DNA from: Methanobrevibacter sp. | GTDB lineage: Archaea > Methanobacteriota > Methanobacteria > Methanobacteriales > Methanobacteriaceae | Assembly (NCBI RefSeq): GCF_017940815.1 | Contig: NZ_JAGAXX010000009.1 | Span: 1 to 64,000, forward strand | Direction: 5' to 3' | DNA: 64,000 nt | Part shown: one piece after another, positions 42,501-51,009 of the stretch | Numbering within the stretch: the stretch's first letter is position 1 | Layout: every line of letters starts with the position of its first letter | The notes under the pieces: model-generated | What the model saw: the letters and a program-made list of their open reading frames with translations, nothing else | Told to the model about the DNA's origin: nothing | The model's database searches: none | Program-made: the position numbers and the translations under genes

Positions 42501-44520
42501 CAGTCCAAATGACAACATCTTCAAAGTTGAATGATGAGTTTGTAGTGGATATTGTAATTTTATTATCGACTTTTGGATAAACATTGAAAGAAGAAACATT
42601 GGTTATTCCCTTATAATAAGTATCCTCGAAATGTTTTGCAGAAACAAAATACTTTCCAGGCTTTAAGTTAGTCAAATCAACATTTATTTCACCCAAATAG
42701 TTAGAATTGGATGAATCATTATAAACAACCGTTCCGTCTTCATGAGAAACTGTCAGCAATATAACCATATTATATTCACGACTGTCCTGATATAATCTGC
42801 CGTCATCAGTAGCACCAGATATTGGAGTTTCGGAATCTATCTCAATTTTATCAACCCCCGCAGCATTATAAATCGCATTTGACACTGCCAGATTATTGAA
42901 TTTTCCAATATTGTTTCCACCATATAGAATTACTTTAATTTCCTCAGTTTCGCCGTAGTAAATGTCTTTGGAAAAAATAGGCAAATGATATACCCATGCC
43001 TGGTTTTCAAATAAAACATTATCCGCCAATGTTAGGTTTTCACCCATTTTACCATAATATATTGCACTTCCATTTCTTGCGGTGTTAAATTTAAAGTTGT
43101 TCTGTAAAATTAATGTTTGGGTACTATTCACATAAATGGCTCCTCCCAAACCATCCTCCAATTTATCCTCATCGGGAAATGCGTGATTTGAAATAAATGA
43201 AGATTTCATTATTTGAGTGTTTTCACCATTTACGTATATCGCACCTCCATCAACATCCGCTGAATTGTTATAGAAATTAGAGTTATCCACATTAACATCC
43301 TTAGCAACAATATTGACCGCACCGCCACAATTGGTTGCATAATTGTCATTAAATGTTGAATTCAATAAATGAACATTCCAACCAATAGCTTGAACTGCAC
43401 CGCCATCAGGAGCATTGTTGCCTTCAAAAATACAATCCATAATTTCTAATATCATTGTTTCATACAGGTCACTTGATGAAATTGCACCTCCAAATATTTC
43501 TGCAGTGTTGTTTATAAAGGTACAGTTAGCTATTTTCCCTGATGCATGAAATGTCAATGCACCACCTTGACCTGCAGTATTATTGACAAACAAGCAATTT
43601 GTATAACTTACCCCATTTCTAACACAGCCAGCTCCACCATGGGAGTTTCCATCAGGGACAATTACACGATTGTTTTTAAATATGCACTGATCAACCAAAC
43701 AATAATTATCTGGTTCATTCAAACCAATTTGTAATGCTCCACCATAACTTTCAAGTTCTCCTTTAATCCAATTGGAATCAAAAATACAGTTTATAATTTG
43801 AGTGCCTTTTGAATAGGCAGCAACAGCTCCCGCCGCTGAATAATTTGAAAAATCATCATGATTTCCATGATTATTTGTAAAATTACAATTCAATATTTTT
43901 AAATTTTCACAACTTGTACTATTATAATCCGTCGCAATAGCTCCTCCTCCCCACAGGTAAGCATGATTATCCTCAAACTCACAGTCAGATATGGTAACAT
44001 TAACTGCTGAAATGCGAATAGCTCCTCCAGTAGTAATTTTACCATTGATAAATTTTAGATTGCTTATTACAACCCCATCACTTTTCACATTAAAAATTCC
44101 ACAAAGTCCTTTTCCATCAAGTGTTGCAGTGGACGAGGATGTTATTGTTACTTTTTTATTTATTGTCACTCTTGAAGAGTTATCACTGGCAGAATAATTA
44201 CCTGACAATCTAATTACATCCCCAGGATTTGCGCCATTAATGCAATTTTGAATATCCCTAAATGTATTTCCAACAGGGGCACGTTCAGTTGCTGTTAAAA
44301 CATCATCTTGAGAATCCACCTCCAGAATTTCGTTATTTTGAGAATTTACTAGTTTATTATCAATATCATATTCTACTCCTAATTCATAAGTATCATTGTT
44401 TATGTCACTTGCAAATGAGTCCTCCAGACCCAATCCGATTGATGTAAACATTAAACAGATGACAAATATGAATAACAGGAATCTTTTGTTAATATGCAAC
44501 ATCAAATTATTTTTTAACAT
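39580..44520 (-). CDS. Adhesin-like surface protein: beta-helix plus eight DUF11 repeats
   Basis: 1646 aa. A signal/anchor helix (residues ~12-30), then a right-handed parallel beta-helix to about residue 500 made of short repeats rich in GGAI/GGAV and NN (GGAIRISA, GGAIATDY, GGAVNIVA, GGAIYVNG), an Ig-like/beta linker, then eight ~115-residue DUF11 units (residues ~650-1600), each with a D-(L/V)-x-(V/I)-x-K start, NxGPD(x)A and LPEG(L)-type blocks, and finally one membrane helix (FFTLVLALVFALIFFEG) with a basic end. N-x-S/T sequons are frequent. Such proteins mediate contact with bacteria or host. AAGGTGATTAA precedes the ATG. Phase variation features such as long homopolymers are not evident. 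Confidence 0.9.
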   Translation of the reverse strand: MLKNNLMLHINKRFLLFIFVICLMFTSIGLGLEDSFASDINNDTYELGVEYDIDNKLVNSQNNEILEVDSQDDVLTATERAPVGNTFRDIQNCINGANPGDVIRLSGNYSASDNSSRVTINKKVTITSSSTATLDGKGLCGIFNVKSDGVVISNLKFINGKITTGGAIRISAVNVTISDCEFEDNHAYLWGGGAIATDYNSTSCENLKILNCNFTNNHGNHDDFSNYSAAGAVAAYSKGTQIINCIFDSNWIKGELESYGGALQIGLNEPDNYCLVDQCIFKNNRVIVPDGNSHGGAGCVRNGVSYTNCLFVNNTAGQGGALTFHASGKIANCTFINNTAEIFGGAISSSDLYETMILEIMDCIFEGNNAPDGGAVQAIGWNVHLLNSTFNDNYATNCGGAVNIVAKDVNVDNSNFYNNSADVDGGAIYVNGENTQIMKSSFISNHAFPDEDKLEDGLGGAIYVNSTQTLILQNNFKFNTARNGSAIYYGKMGENLTLADNVLFENQAWVYHLPIFSKDIYYGETEEIKVILYGGNNIGKFNNLAVSNAIYNAAGVDKIEIDSETPISGATDDGRLYQDSREYNMVILLTVSHEDGTVVYNDSSNSNYLGEINVDLTNLKPGKYFVSAKHFEDTYYKGITNVSSFNVYPKVDNKITISTTNSSFNFEDVVIWTVNLTNLGPNNSTGVIAYNIVPEGLILLNHTFGDKYDPKTGKLDIGELNVGENLVYTVMTVVNKTGNIANHVNITSNETDIDLSNNFDGKIINIPSACDLSVMKTASNIAPNYKDHLNWTITVSNNGPDTAHDVYVVDLLPDSLIYLECDGDYDAETGMWNIGTLENGESVKLIIQCLVNKTGLTQNNVTVNGSDFDYDITNNQDEELIFVNPASDLAIEKTVNTSNVNYRDTVKWTLVVTNDGPDDANNVKIVDVLPEGFIYISSTLEYTNNSFSIDSVNVGDVIEIEILSYVNATGEFVNVANVTSDCYDFNLTNNEDDEPIVVNPACDLSVVKEVSESNPNFDDEIVWTITVRNDGPDAAHNVTVNDVLSKSLIWVGDDSSGRYNHSTGVLSIDCLEVGEEFELNIECLVKGTGLIGNNVSVNCSEHDYNLTNNQDNETIDVEKSADVWINKIVNQTNPNYGDLITWTLIISNKGPDKATNIYVGDSLPEGLILVDYVATKGFYDNGLWVMCCLENGEVQRLDIITRVNATGEIANLATIHADEYDSNTTNNQDNESIDVPLAVDVGVMIEVDNSQPSFGESVVWQIKVVNNGPDNATDVVLHEVLPHGLVFVDYNSTKGVYSDDEWKIGSLNVGETQYLNISTITDDLGEIINPVDVESEQYDWNKFNNKDVSYVNVKPVADLSVEKSVDNAKPKYGEMVKWTILVSNHGPNVATNVIVHDVLPEGMTFVRSNGKYSNGVWNVGNIDVGQSKTLEIICKVSSTGNIVNTVNVSSDELDPNLDDNFDDESISSPPASDLSITKIASKYKYGVGDVVEYVIEIVNNGPDTAHNIKVSEILDDLLKLKSYKVTMGKFNRNSFTWTIESLGYGEYARLYVKAIAMGEGILKNSVVVTSDTFDYDLDNNNDYAIVNVSKNVFDKPIKDIGVINKHLSKNSDGILKKHVTGNPFFTLVLALVFALIFFEGNISKRR

Positions 44521-44974
44521 TTAATCACCTTTTGAGGACGATTATTAAAATTAATTAACAAAAAGTTATTAACTAGCAATTAACTTTTTATTTTAGTTTC
44601 TGATTTGAAAATTCTAATCACATAATCCAAATTTAACAATAATCTCCAAATTTATAGAGTAATCATCATTAAATAATTATCTAACACAGAATATTTTCAT
44701 AAATAAACTGACAAAATTTATTGATCACATCAATTTAGAGATAAATTAAAATTTATCAAACCATTACAAAATTTACCCTAAAATAAAAGATAATCATTCT
44801 AAATCCTCAAAAAAATTATTAAATTGGTTAATATTTAAAATTATGTACGTATATATTTCAAAATTAAGAATAAGTTATTTTAATTCATTTTTAAATAACA
44901 ATTGCAATTGGTGTAAAAAAATATTTTATTAATAAAAACAAAAGTAAAATATAACAAAAGTTAAGGTTAGAGAT
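44521..44974. other. Divergent intergenic region between two surface-protein genes
   Basis: 454 bp of very A/T-rich sequence holding promoters for the adhesin-like gene (minus) and the pseudomurein-binding protein gene (plus); CGTATATATTT at about 44847-44857 is TATA-like for the plus side, giving a leader of roughly 100 nt. No ORF, RNA or long repeat recognised. Confidence 0.5.
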
Positions 44975-46108
44975 ATGAAAAGACAAATTGCAATACTGAT
45001 TATGGTCTTATTAATAGTTGCCCCAGTTATTCAAGATGTAAGTGCTGCAAAAACTGTTTTCATTACATCAGACAATATTGTAGACCATGATACAGATTTA
45101 AAAGTATTAAATTCAATTAAAAGTTACATAGAGGAAATTAGCGGTGGAGAACTTCAAGTAATTGTAGACAACCAGGCTCCAGCAGCAGGAGAGGGATGGC
45201 GAGCAATCGAAGTTACTAGTGATGTGAGTATTACTTTGGCAGCATCAGATGCTGGAAACTACTTGCAACTAGCTTCATCTACAGTAAATTCAAACAAACA
45301 GATTGTTTTTGTAAATATTGGCGATTATGATTTAGACAACCATACTAACTTTTTAAGAAGAGCATGGGATGACAATTATTCTAATGAAAGCCTTGCAGGA
45401 TTGAAAGATCCAGGTACATTCTTGAAAAATGCTGGAATTTATTATGTGCAACCGACTAAAGAGTTCCCAGGCAATACTGATAACGGCATTTTAGACAGAT
45501 ATGATGAAGACATGAATAAGCAAATCGCTCAAGAGATTGTTGACATCATTAACACCCATGGAAACGACACAAAAGTATTAAGTGACAATCTAGTCTCACA
45601 AAATACCCTAAAACCAGGAGTTGTGGCAAATGCAAGTAAAGAATTGATAAACAGTGGCGATAAAGAAATGACCGGAACATATGGCAATTACACTGCACCA
45701 CAACTATTATATCAAACAAGTTCATATTTAAATGGAAATGGATTAGATTTTCCTAAATCATACGAAGAACCATCAAACCCTATGGGAATTTCATTTTTAG
45801 TAAAAGACACTTACTCCATTTACGATTATTTCAAAATGGCGGGAATTGTTAGGGAATATATGGATCAGAACGGTAGAGCACCAGATTCCATAGAATATGA
45901 AGGCGCACACATCGGATATTATGACTTATTGTATAATTTTGCAAAAATTACACAAAACCATACTGACGTTAAGCACATGGGTTTTGAAAGTGAATATCAC
46001 TTCGATAAAGTAAACGATTCAATATTACTACACGTCTTCCCATTTGTAGCAATATTATTCGTATTATTCCTTGCATATCTATTATATAAAAGAATAAGAA
46101 GATTTTAA
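44975..46108 (+). CDS. Cell-wall-associated membrane protein with pseudomurein-binding repeat
   Basis: 377 aa. Signal peptide (residues 1-24, ending VSAA), an extracellular domain with adhesin-like/cobaltochelatase-like TVFITSDNIVDHDTDLKVLNSI, NAGIYYVQP and N-glycosylation sequons, a pseudomurein-binding repeat around residues 285-335 (TYSIYDYFKMAGIVREYMDQNGRAPDSIEYEGAHIGYYDLLYNFAKI; consensus positions A.rV..yi..ng..P..v), and a C-terminal membrane helix FPFVAILFVLFLAYLLYK with basic end. It probably links wall and membrane. AAGGTTAGAG precedes the ATG. Divergent from the giant adhesin gene. Confidence 0.75.
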   Translation: MKRQIAILIMVLLIVAPVIQDVSAAKTVFITSDNIVDHDTDLKVLNSIKSYIEEISGGELQVIVDNQAPAAGEGWRAIEVTSDVSITLAASDAGNYLQLASSTVNSNKQIVFVNIGDYDLDNHTNFLRRAWDDNYSNESLAGLKDPGTFLKNAGIYYVQPTKEFPGNTDNGILDRYDEDMNKQIAQEIVDIINTHGNDTKVLSDNLVSQNTLKPGVVANASKELINSGDKEMTGTYGNYTAPQLLYQTSSYLNGNGLDFPKSYEEPSNPMGISFLVKDTYSIYDYFKMAGIVREYMDQNGRAPDSIEYEGAHIGYYDLLYNFAKITQNHTDVKHMGFESEYHFDKVNDSILLHVFPFVAILFVLFLAYLLYKRIRRF

Positions 46109-46145
46109 TAGAAAGACAAATTAAGATTACATCTGAGGGAAATTT

Positions 46146-46829
46146 ATGAAAAAGTATATATCAGAATTAATAGGAACAATGGTTCTTGTGCTATTTGGTT
46201 GTGGAAGTGCAGCCATAGCAGGTTCCGTTTTAGGCAATCTTGGAATTGCAATGGCATTCGGTTTATCTATAGTTGCTATGGCTTATGTAATTGGCGACAT
46301 TTCCGGATGTCATGTCAATCCAGCTGTTTCAATCGGTATGTGGATTGATGGAAGATTAGAAACAAAAGACTTAATCATGTACATTGTATTCCAATGTATT
46401 GGTGCAATTATTGGTATTGCTCTTTTAGCTTTAATCATTAACTCTGCTCCAAGTCTCGGAGGATATGCTGCTACCGGACTCGGTCAAAACGGATTCGGAT
46501 CCGCATCCAGCGTAGGACTTGGCGTTACAGGAGCAATCATTGTAGAAATTACCTTAACCTTTGTATTTGTATTCACCGTTCTTGGTGTAACTAAAAAAGC
46601 AGAAAATGGGGCTGTTGCAGGTATTGTAATTGGTTTAACCCTTGCATTCGTACACATCTTAGGTATTCCATTAACCGGAACCTCCGTTAACCCTGCACGT
46701 AGTTTAGCACCTGCATTATTCCTTGGTGGCCAAGCTTTACAACAAGTTTGGGTATTCATTTTAGCACCTATCGTTGGTGCAGTTATTGCAGGTTTATTAT
46801 TCAAAGGTTTAAACACAGAGGATGCTTAA
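46146..46829 (+). CDS. aqpM: Aquaporin (AqpM-type MIP channel)
   Basis: 227 aa, six membrane helices and the two half-helices with NPA boxes (HVNPAVSIGMW near residue 57 and SVNPARSLAPALF near residue 180). The selectivity filter is likely Ile/Gly-type, as in the Methanothermobacter AqpM, which conducts water and some glycerol and possibly CO2 or H2S. GAGGG precedes the ATG. It lies 37 nt after the wall protein gene and ends in a strong terminator; promoter sharing is possible. Confidence 0.92.
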   Translation: MKKYISELIGTMVLVLFGCGSAAIAGSVLGNLGIAMAFGLSIVAMAYVIGDISGCHVNPAVSIGMWIDGRLETKDLIMYIVFQCIGAIIGIALLALIINSAPSLGGYAATGLGQNGFGSASSVGLGVTGAIIVEITLTFVFVFTVLGVTKKAENGAVAGIVIGLTLAFVHILGIPLTGTSVNPARSLAPALFLGGQALQQVWVFILAPIVGAVIAGLLFKGLNTEDA

Positions 46830-46848
46830 ATCCTCTTTTTTTATTTTT
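46817..46848 (+). terminator. Strong hairpin terminator after aqpM
   Basis: AGAGGAT (46817-46823) pairs with ATCCTCT (46830-46836) around a 6-nt loop that contains the aqpM stop codon; T7-A-T7 follows directly. Confidence 0.8.
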
Positions 46849-47541
46849 TTAAAATTCAATACTTCCAGTATAAGTATATCCCTTAATATCTTCAAAACTA
46901 GTTTTTTTAATGAAATTAAAAGTATCTTCATTAGAGACATACAAATGAGCCAATGCAATTCCAACATCAATTGGATTCCATCTTTTAAGGACTTGGCGTT
47001 TTAAAATATTTTGTTTCACCTGATAAACATCAAATCCCTCATCAGCGTGTTTGAAATACCATGGTTGAGAGTTTATCGCCGATGGAGCGAGCTGTGCTGG
47101 AATCAGTTTATCATCTGCAAAATCAGATATTTTATTCAAATCCTTACGTTTAAATGAAGAGATGTCCCTAGTCATCTTATCGGACTTACCGAATGAGATA
47201 GTAATTACAAAATCATCCGTATTTTTCTTAGGTGAAGCCATTCCAACCCAACAGTTTCCAATGCCTACACTTTGAAGATATAATGAAAGTTGTTGGAATA
47301 TAAAACCTATGTTTTCCAGGTAATGTTCTTTTTTCTCACTATACAATGCCAAGTAATATGGTGCAGTCCAACGGGTGCGGACGTTAACTTCACTTGCAGG
47401 CAAGATTGTGTATGAGTAATCAATAGCCTCGACTAAAGGTTTGACATCTGACATGAAATCATGAATTAAATCCATGTCAACTTCATCATCTAAATAATTC
47501 CTGCAGGATTTTCTAACATAAATTTGTTCTTTTAAATTCAT
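46849..47541 (-). CDS. Nitroreductase-family protein
   Basis: About 230 aa FMN-dependent oxidoreductase. RKSCRNYLDDEVDMDLIHDFM is the family N-terminus (R-S-x-R-x-(Y/F)) for FMN phosphate contact; FQQLSLYLQSVGIGNCWVGMASPKKNTDD is the second conserved block, then LAPSAINSQPWYFKHADEG with the APSA(x)N(x)QPW loop placed late, as in the circularly arranged TM1586-like subgroup (NiRdase_TM1586). The substrate is unknown. I use the ATG at 47541; a TTG lies one codon earlier. Convergent with aqpM and separate from pyrH. Confidence 0.82.
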   Translation of the reverse strand: MNLKEQIYVRKSCRNYLDDEVDMDLIHDFMSDVKPLVEAIDYSYTILPASEVNVRTRWTAPYYLALYSEKKEHYLENIGFIFQQLSLYLQSVGIGNCWVGMASPKKNTDDFVITISFGKSDKMTRDISSFKRKDLNKISDFADDKLIPAQLAPSAINSQPWYFKHADEGFDVYQVKQNILKRQVLKRWNPIDVGIALAHLYVSNEDTFNFIKKTSFEDIKGYTYTGSIEF

Positions 47542-47617
47542 CAAAAATAGTTATTTACTTCATTACTATTAAAATTTAAATAATATCTAAAAGATACATT
47601 ATATATAAGGTGAATAT

Positions 47618-48295
47618 ATGAAAATTGTTGTTGCAATTGGAGGATCAATTTTACTTAAAGAATATAATTGTAAAAAATTCCAAGAATACAGTGCCATTTT
47701 AAAAGATTTGGCAAAAGAACATGAATTATTCGTTGTCGTAGGTGGTGGAAAACCGGCTAGAGAATATATTGGAGTAGTTCGTGACTTAGGTGCTGGAGAA
47801 GCACAATGTGATGATATTGGAATTGAAGTTACAAGAATTAATGCAAAATTAATGTTATCTGCACTCGGCGATGCAGCATACCAAAGAGTACCACATAACT
47901 TCCAAGAAGCATTAGAATTCTCTGCTACTGGAAAGATAATTGTTATGGGCGGAACTGAACCTGCACACAGTACAGATGCAGTTTCTGCAATTCTTGCAGA
48001 ATACATTCAAGCAGACAAACTAATCAACTTAACCTCTGTTGATGGAATGTACACAAAAGACCCTAACAAATTTGATGATGCAGAACTTGTTCCTGAAATC
48101 ACCGCAACTGACTTACTTGAATTTTTAAGCGGTAAAGAGGTTAAAGCTGGAACTTATGAATTCTTTGACAAAACTGCGGTTGAAATGATTAAAAGATCTG
48201 ACCTGGAAACCATTATTACAAACGGTTTTGAACCTGAAAACTTAATCAAAGCAGTCAATGGAGAAAATGTTGGAACCAGAGTTCTTAGCGAATAG
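47618..48295 (+). CDS. pyrH: Uridylate kinase PyrH (archaeal type)
   Basis: 225 aa amino-acid-kinase-fold enzyme phosphorylating UMP. Archaeal-type features: a short N-terminus [34 protein letters not shown], the UMP-binding region ([14 protein letters not shown]), [39 protein letters not shown] and the C-terminal [22 protein letters not shown] precedes the ATG. First gene of a plus-strand series running to 50975. Confidence 0.94.
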   Translation: MKIVVAIGGSILLKEYNCKKFQEYSAILKDLAKEHELFVVVGGGKPAREYIGVVRDLGAGEAQCDDIGIEVTRINAKLMLSALGDAAYQRVPHNFQEALEFSATGKIIVMGGTEPAHSTDAVSAILAEYIQADKLINLTSVDGMYTKDPNKFDDAELVPEITATDLLEFLSGKEVKAGTYEFFDKTAVEMIKRSDLETIITNGFEPENLIKAVNGENVGTRVLSE

Positions 48296-48303
48296 GTGAT
48301 GCA

Positions 48304-49092
48304 GTGGATAATCTTATAGATATTGGCTTAAACTTAATGCACTCTTCATTCAAAAAGGATAAAGTTGAAATAATTGAAGAGGCAAATAAAGTTGGAGTGA
48401 ATCAATTTATCATTACAGGAACCAACATTCATTCAAGCCAGATGGCTGCAGAATATGCTTCAAAATATCCTGGAGTATTGTTTTCCACATCAGGAGTTCA
48501 TCCACACGATGCAAAAACCTGCAATGGACACAGCATGTTTGAACTTGAAAAAATAGCTAGCAATGAAAGTGTTGTAGCTATTGGAGAATGTGGTCTTGAC
48601 TACAATAGAAACTTCTCACCACAAGACCTGCAAAGGAAATGGTTTGAGGCTCAGGTTGAACTAGCTGAAAGACTTGACATGCCGTTATTCCTACATGAGA
48701 GAGAAGCTCATAAAGATTTGTACTCCATTTTGGAAAGACATGACAGCGTTATTGAAAAATCTGTCGTTCACTGTTTTACCGGAACCAAAGCAGAAGCGCA
48801 AAATTACATCGATTTGGGTTGCTTTATTGGAGTGACCGGATGGATCTGTGATATGAAAAGAGGAAGAGACCTCCAGGAAGCTGTAAGCGTGATACCTCCT
48901 GAAAGGTTAATGATTGAAACGGATGCACCGTTCTTGATTCCAAAAAATTTTGACAAAAAACCTAAAAAAAATAGAAATGAACCTAAATATTTACCTCACA
49001 TCCTCGAGACAATTGCATTATGCATGGGAATTGATGCTGAAGAGTTAGCAATTCAAGTTACTAAAAATACTAAAGAATTTTTTAAAATATAA
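48304..49092 (+). CDS. tatD: TatD family DNase
   Basis: 262 aa metal-dependent deoxyribonuclease barrel. IDIGLNLMHSSFKKD, ITGTNIHSSQ, SGVHPHDAKTC, IGECGLDYNRNFSP, PLFLHEREAH, VVHCFTGTKAEA and IETDAPFLIPKN are all present, close to E. coli TatD. The start is a GTG 5 nt after GGTGATGCA, 8 nt after the pyrH stop. Role in DNA repair or degradation by analogy. Confidence 0.9.
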   Translation: MDNLIDIGLNLMHSSFKKDKVEIIEEANKVGVNQFIITGTNIHSSQMAAEYASKYPGVLFSTSGVHPHDAKTCNGHSMFELEKIASNESVVAIGECGLDYNRNFSPQDLQRKWFEAQVELAERLDMPLFLHEREAHKDLYSILERHDSVIEKSVVHCFTGTKAEAQNYIDLGCFIGVTGWICDMKRGRDLQEAVSVIPPERLMIETDAPFLIPKNFDKKPKKNRNEPKYLPHILETIALCMGIDAEELAIQVTKNTKEFFKI

Positions 49093-49104
49093 GGAGATGA
49101 TAAG

Positions 49105-49296
49105 ATGGCAGTAGAACCACATAAACATTGCCCAATCTGTGGAACCCCAATTCCACTAAATGAACTTGTATGCTCACCAGACTGTCAAAAAGTTTGGGAC
49201 GCTAGATTAAAACAAAGAAAAAGATCTCAAATAATCTTATATGTCGTAATAGCAATATTTTTAATAATTTGGGCTATAATGACATTCATGAAATAG
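49105..49296 (+). CDS. DUF2116 zinc-ribbon membrane protein, 63 aa
   Basis: A small treble-clef finger [20 protein letters not shown] (four Cys, residues 9-28), a basic stretch [12 protein letters not shown] and one C-terminal membrane helix ([19 protein letters not shown]). DUF2116 proteins are archaeal, function unknown. AAGGAGATGATAAG precedes the ATG, 12 nt after tatD. The first of five small genes of unclear role. Confidence 0.82.
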   Translation: MAVEPHKHCPICGTPIPLNELVCSPDCQKVWDARLKQRKRSQIILYVVIAIFLIIWAIMTFMK

Positions 49297-49303
49297 GGAT
49301 ACC

Positions 49304-49627
49304 ATGATTTTAACTTCATCAAACACATTGGAAAATAAAGAAATTATAGAATATAAGGGACTAGTTACTGGAGAGTCCCTAATTGGTGCTAATATCTATA
49401 AGGATTTATTTTCAGGTGTTCGTGATGTCGTAGGTGGAAGAACATCCAGATATGAAGAGGAAATTCAAAAAGCTCGTGACATTTCATTAAATAGTATGAT
49501 TGAAAAGGCGGAAAAACTAGATGCAAATGCAATTATCGGGCTTAAGATTTCTTATGATAATCTTGGAGGTACTATGGGAAATACTATATTAGTTACAGCT
49601 TATGGTACCGCAATTAAATTTGAATAG
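49304..49627 (+). CDS. YbjQ/UPF0145 family protein, 107 aa
   Basis: Typical stand-alone Ybj[84 protein letters not shown]. Pentameric fold; the family is annotated as possible heavy-metal binder, but function is unproven. It starts 7 nt after the zinc-ribbon gene and is followed after 3 nt by a gene whose C-terminal domain is a divergent copy of itself. Confidence 0.9.
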   Translation: MILTSSNTLENKEIIEYKGLVTGESLIGANIYKDLFSGVRDVVGGRTSRYEEEIQKARDISLNSMIEKAEKLDANAIIGLKISYDNLGGTMGNTILVTAYGTAIKFE

Positions 49628-49630
49628 AAC

Positions 49631-50479
49631 ATGAAACTTAAATTTAAAGAACATAGTTCCCAATATAACAGAAGGGCGATCCTTTCTATTGCAATAGGTA
49701 CCGGTGTGGGACTTATTGTATACTTAATATTTCTTTATTTCCATATAGACATATATGGATGGAATTTAGGTTTGATTTTTGCACCATTGGCTGCGGGATA
49801 TGTTGAAACAATAGCTGCAGAGAGGCTAATTGGAGAAGATATCGGAGCTATAAGTGCATTTATCCTATTCATTGACACTACTTTTTACAGTTTTATTTTG
49901 AAAAATCCCACATTAGGATTCAATATCATTACCGCCGGGTCAATTATTGTAATCTTGCAGGCAGCATTTCCGACCTTAATCAATTACATTCTTTTAGTTT
50001 TAATTGGAGGATTCCTAAGTGGTTTTGCAAAGTCCATTAAAAGCTTTGAACGAAAATTAAAAACCCGTGTTGAAAATCAGCAGACATTTGCATGGGAAAC
50101 AAAAGATGAAAGAATGAATGATGGTCAAATTCATTACTTTGATGAGGATGAAAGCAATGCCAAACTGAACAACCTGGGATTCTATTTTCTGACAAGCACA
50201 GACATGAAAGACAGAGCCCACAACACTCTCGGAATTTTTCAAAGCGAAGTGATAATTGAAAAAGATGCAAGATTAATAGCAATGGATGCTGAAATAGCTG
50301 AACAGGAAAAGCTTAATATGATTAAGACAGGAAAGGATGAATGTCTAATCAAACTTGCAGACAAGATTCAAGATTATGGAGGAAATGGAATAATAGACCT
50401 GACCATGAACTACACCCTGATAGGAATGAGTGGAGAAATCCAAATAACTGCAATGGGCATGGGAATTTATATCAGATAA
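49631..50479 (+). CDS. Four-helix membrane protein fused to a YbjQ-like domain
   Basis: 282 aa. Residues ~18-140 contain four to five membrane helices (ILSIAIGTGVGLIVYLIFLYF, GLIFAPLAAGYVETIA, FILFIDTTFYSFIL, YILLVLIGGFLSG). After a charged linker, residues ~180-282 read as a YbjQ unit: FYFLTSTDMKDRAHNTLGIFQSEVIIEKD ... CLIKLADKIQDYGGNGIIDLTMNYTL ... QITAMGMGIYI. The fusion puts a cytoplasmic YbjQ oligomer on a membrane anchor, likely to partner with the soluble YbjQ 3 nt upstream. No clear Shine-Dalgarno; coupling from the upstream gene is likely. Confidence 0.75.
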   Translation: MKLKFKEHSSQYNRRAILSIAIGTGVGLIVYLIFLYFHIDIYGWNLGLIFAPLAAGYVETIAAERLIGEDIGAISAFILFIDTTFYSFILKNPTLGFNIITAGSIIVILQAAFPTLINYILLVLIGGFLSGFAKSIKSFERKLKTRVENQQTFAWETKDERMNDGQIHYFDEDESNAKLNNLGFYFLTSTDMKDRAHNTLGIFQSEVIIEKDARLIAMDAEIAEQEKLNMIKTGKDECLIKLADKIQDYGGNGIIDLTMNYTLIGMSGEIQITAMGMGIYIR

Positions 50480-50503
50480 TGATCATTAATAAGGAGGCTA
50501 TAA

Positions 50504-50749
50504 ATGAATAAGGAAGATTTTATTAGTGAATTAGTTAAACAAACAGGATTAACTAATGAACAAGGAGCTGCTGCAAATGACATTTTTGAAAATACATTTT
50601 TAGCTGGAAACAAAAATAAAGACTTGATTGTAAGTCAATTGACTGAAAAATTAGGAATTGACGAATCCAAAGCAGACATGATTTATACAGCAGCTATTGG
50701 AATACTTTCAAGTGGTGTATTAGACAAGGTAACTAGCATATTCAAATAG
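50504..50749 (+). CDS. Small helical protein, 81 aa
   Basis: Unrecognised family. Two similar helical halves: EDFISELVKQTGLTNEQGAAANDIFENTFL and DLIVSQLTEKLGIDESKADMIYTAAIGIL, each with (I/V)xx(L)xxx(L/T)GLxxxxA, so perhaps an internal duplication or a DUF2267/DUF2780-like helical bundle. AAGGAGG precedes the ATG. Located in the same gene string as the YbjQ proteins. Confidence 0.7.
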   Translation: MNKEDFISELVKQTGLTNEQGAAANDIFENTFLAGNKNKDLIVSQLTEKLGIDESKADMIYTAAIGILSSGVLDKVTSIFK

Positions 50750-50759
50750 AGGTGAAAAT

Positions 50760-50975
50760 ATGGAAAATAAAGGAACAATCATCATTCCAATAATCGGATA
50801 TATTATTGCATTAATATCTCCACTTCTTGGATTGATTTACGGAGCTATTTTAGTATTCTTTAAAAAAGACACTCCATTATACCAAAAGCACGGACGCTTC
50901 ATAATCTACTTTGCAATTTTAGTATTCATTATAAGCTTGATTTTAGTGTTCGGTTTAGGAATTAGATTTATTTGA
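50760..50975 (+). CDS. Small two-helix membrane protein, 71 aa
   Basis: Helices at residues ~6-33 (IIIPIIGYIIALISPLLGLIYGAILVFF) and ~48-70 (FIIYFAILVFIISLILVFGLGI) separated by a short polar loop KKDTPLYQKHGR. No family recognised; resembles DUF-type membrane proteins with the Y-x-K-H-G/A-R loop. GAGGTGAAA precedes the ATG. Last gene of the string, ending at a terminator hairpin. Confidence 0.7.
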   Translation: MENKGTIIIPIIGYIIALISPLLGLIYGAILVFFKKDTPLYQKHGRFIIYFAILVFIISLILVFGLGIRFI

Positions 50976-51009
50976 ATGAATTAACATTCATTCATTTAAT
51001 TTTTTTTAA
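50974..51009. terminator. Hairpin terminator after the small-protein string
   Basis: GAATGAAT (50974-50981) pairs with ATTCATTC (50986-50993) around 4 nt; a run of eight T (51001-51008) follows after an A/T stretch. Confidence 0.65.
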
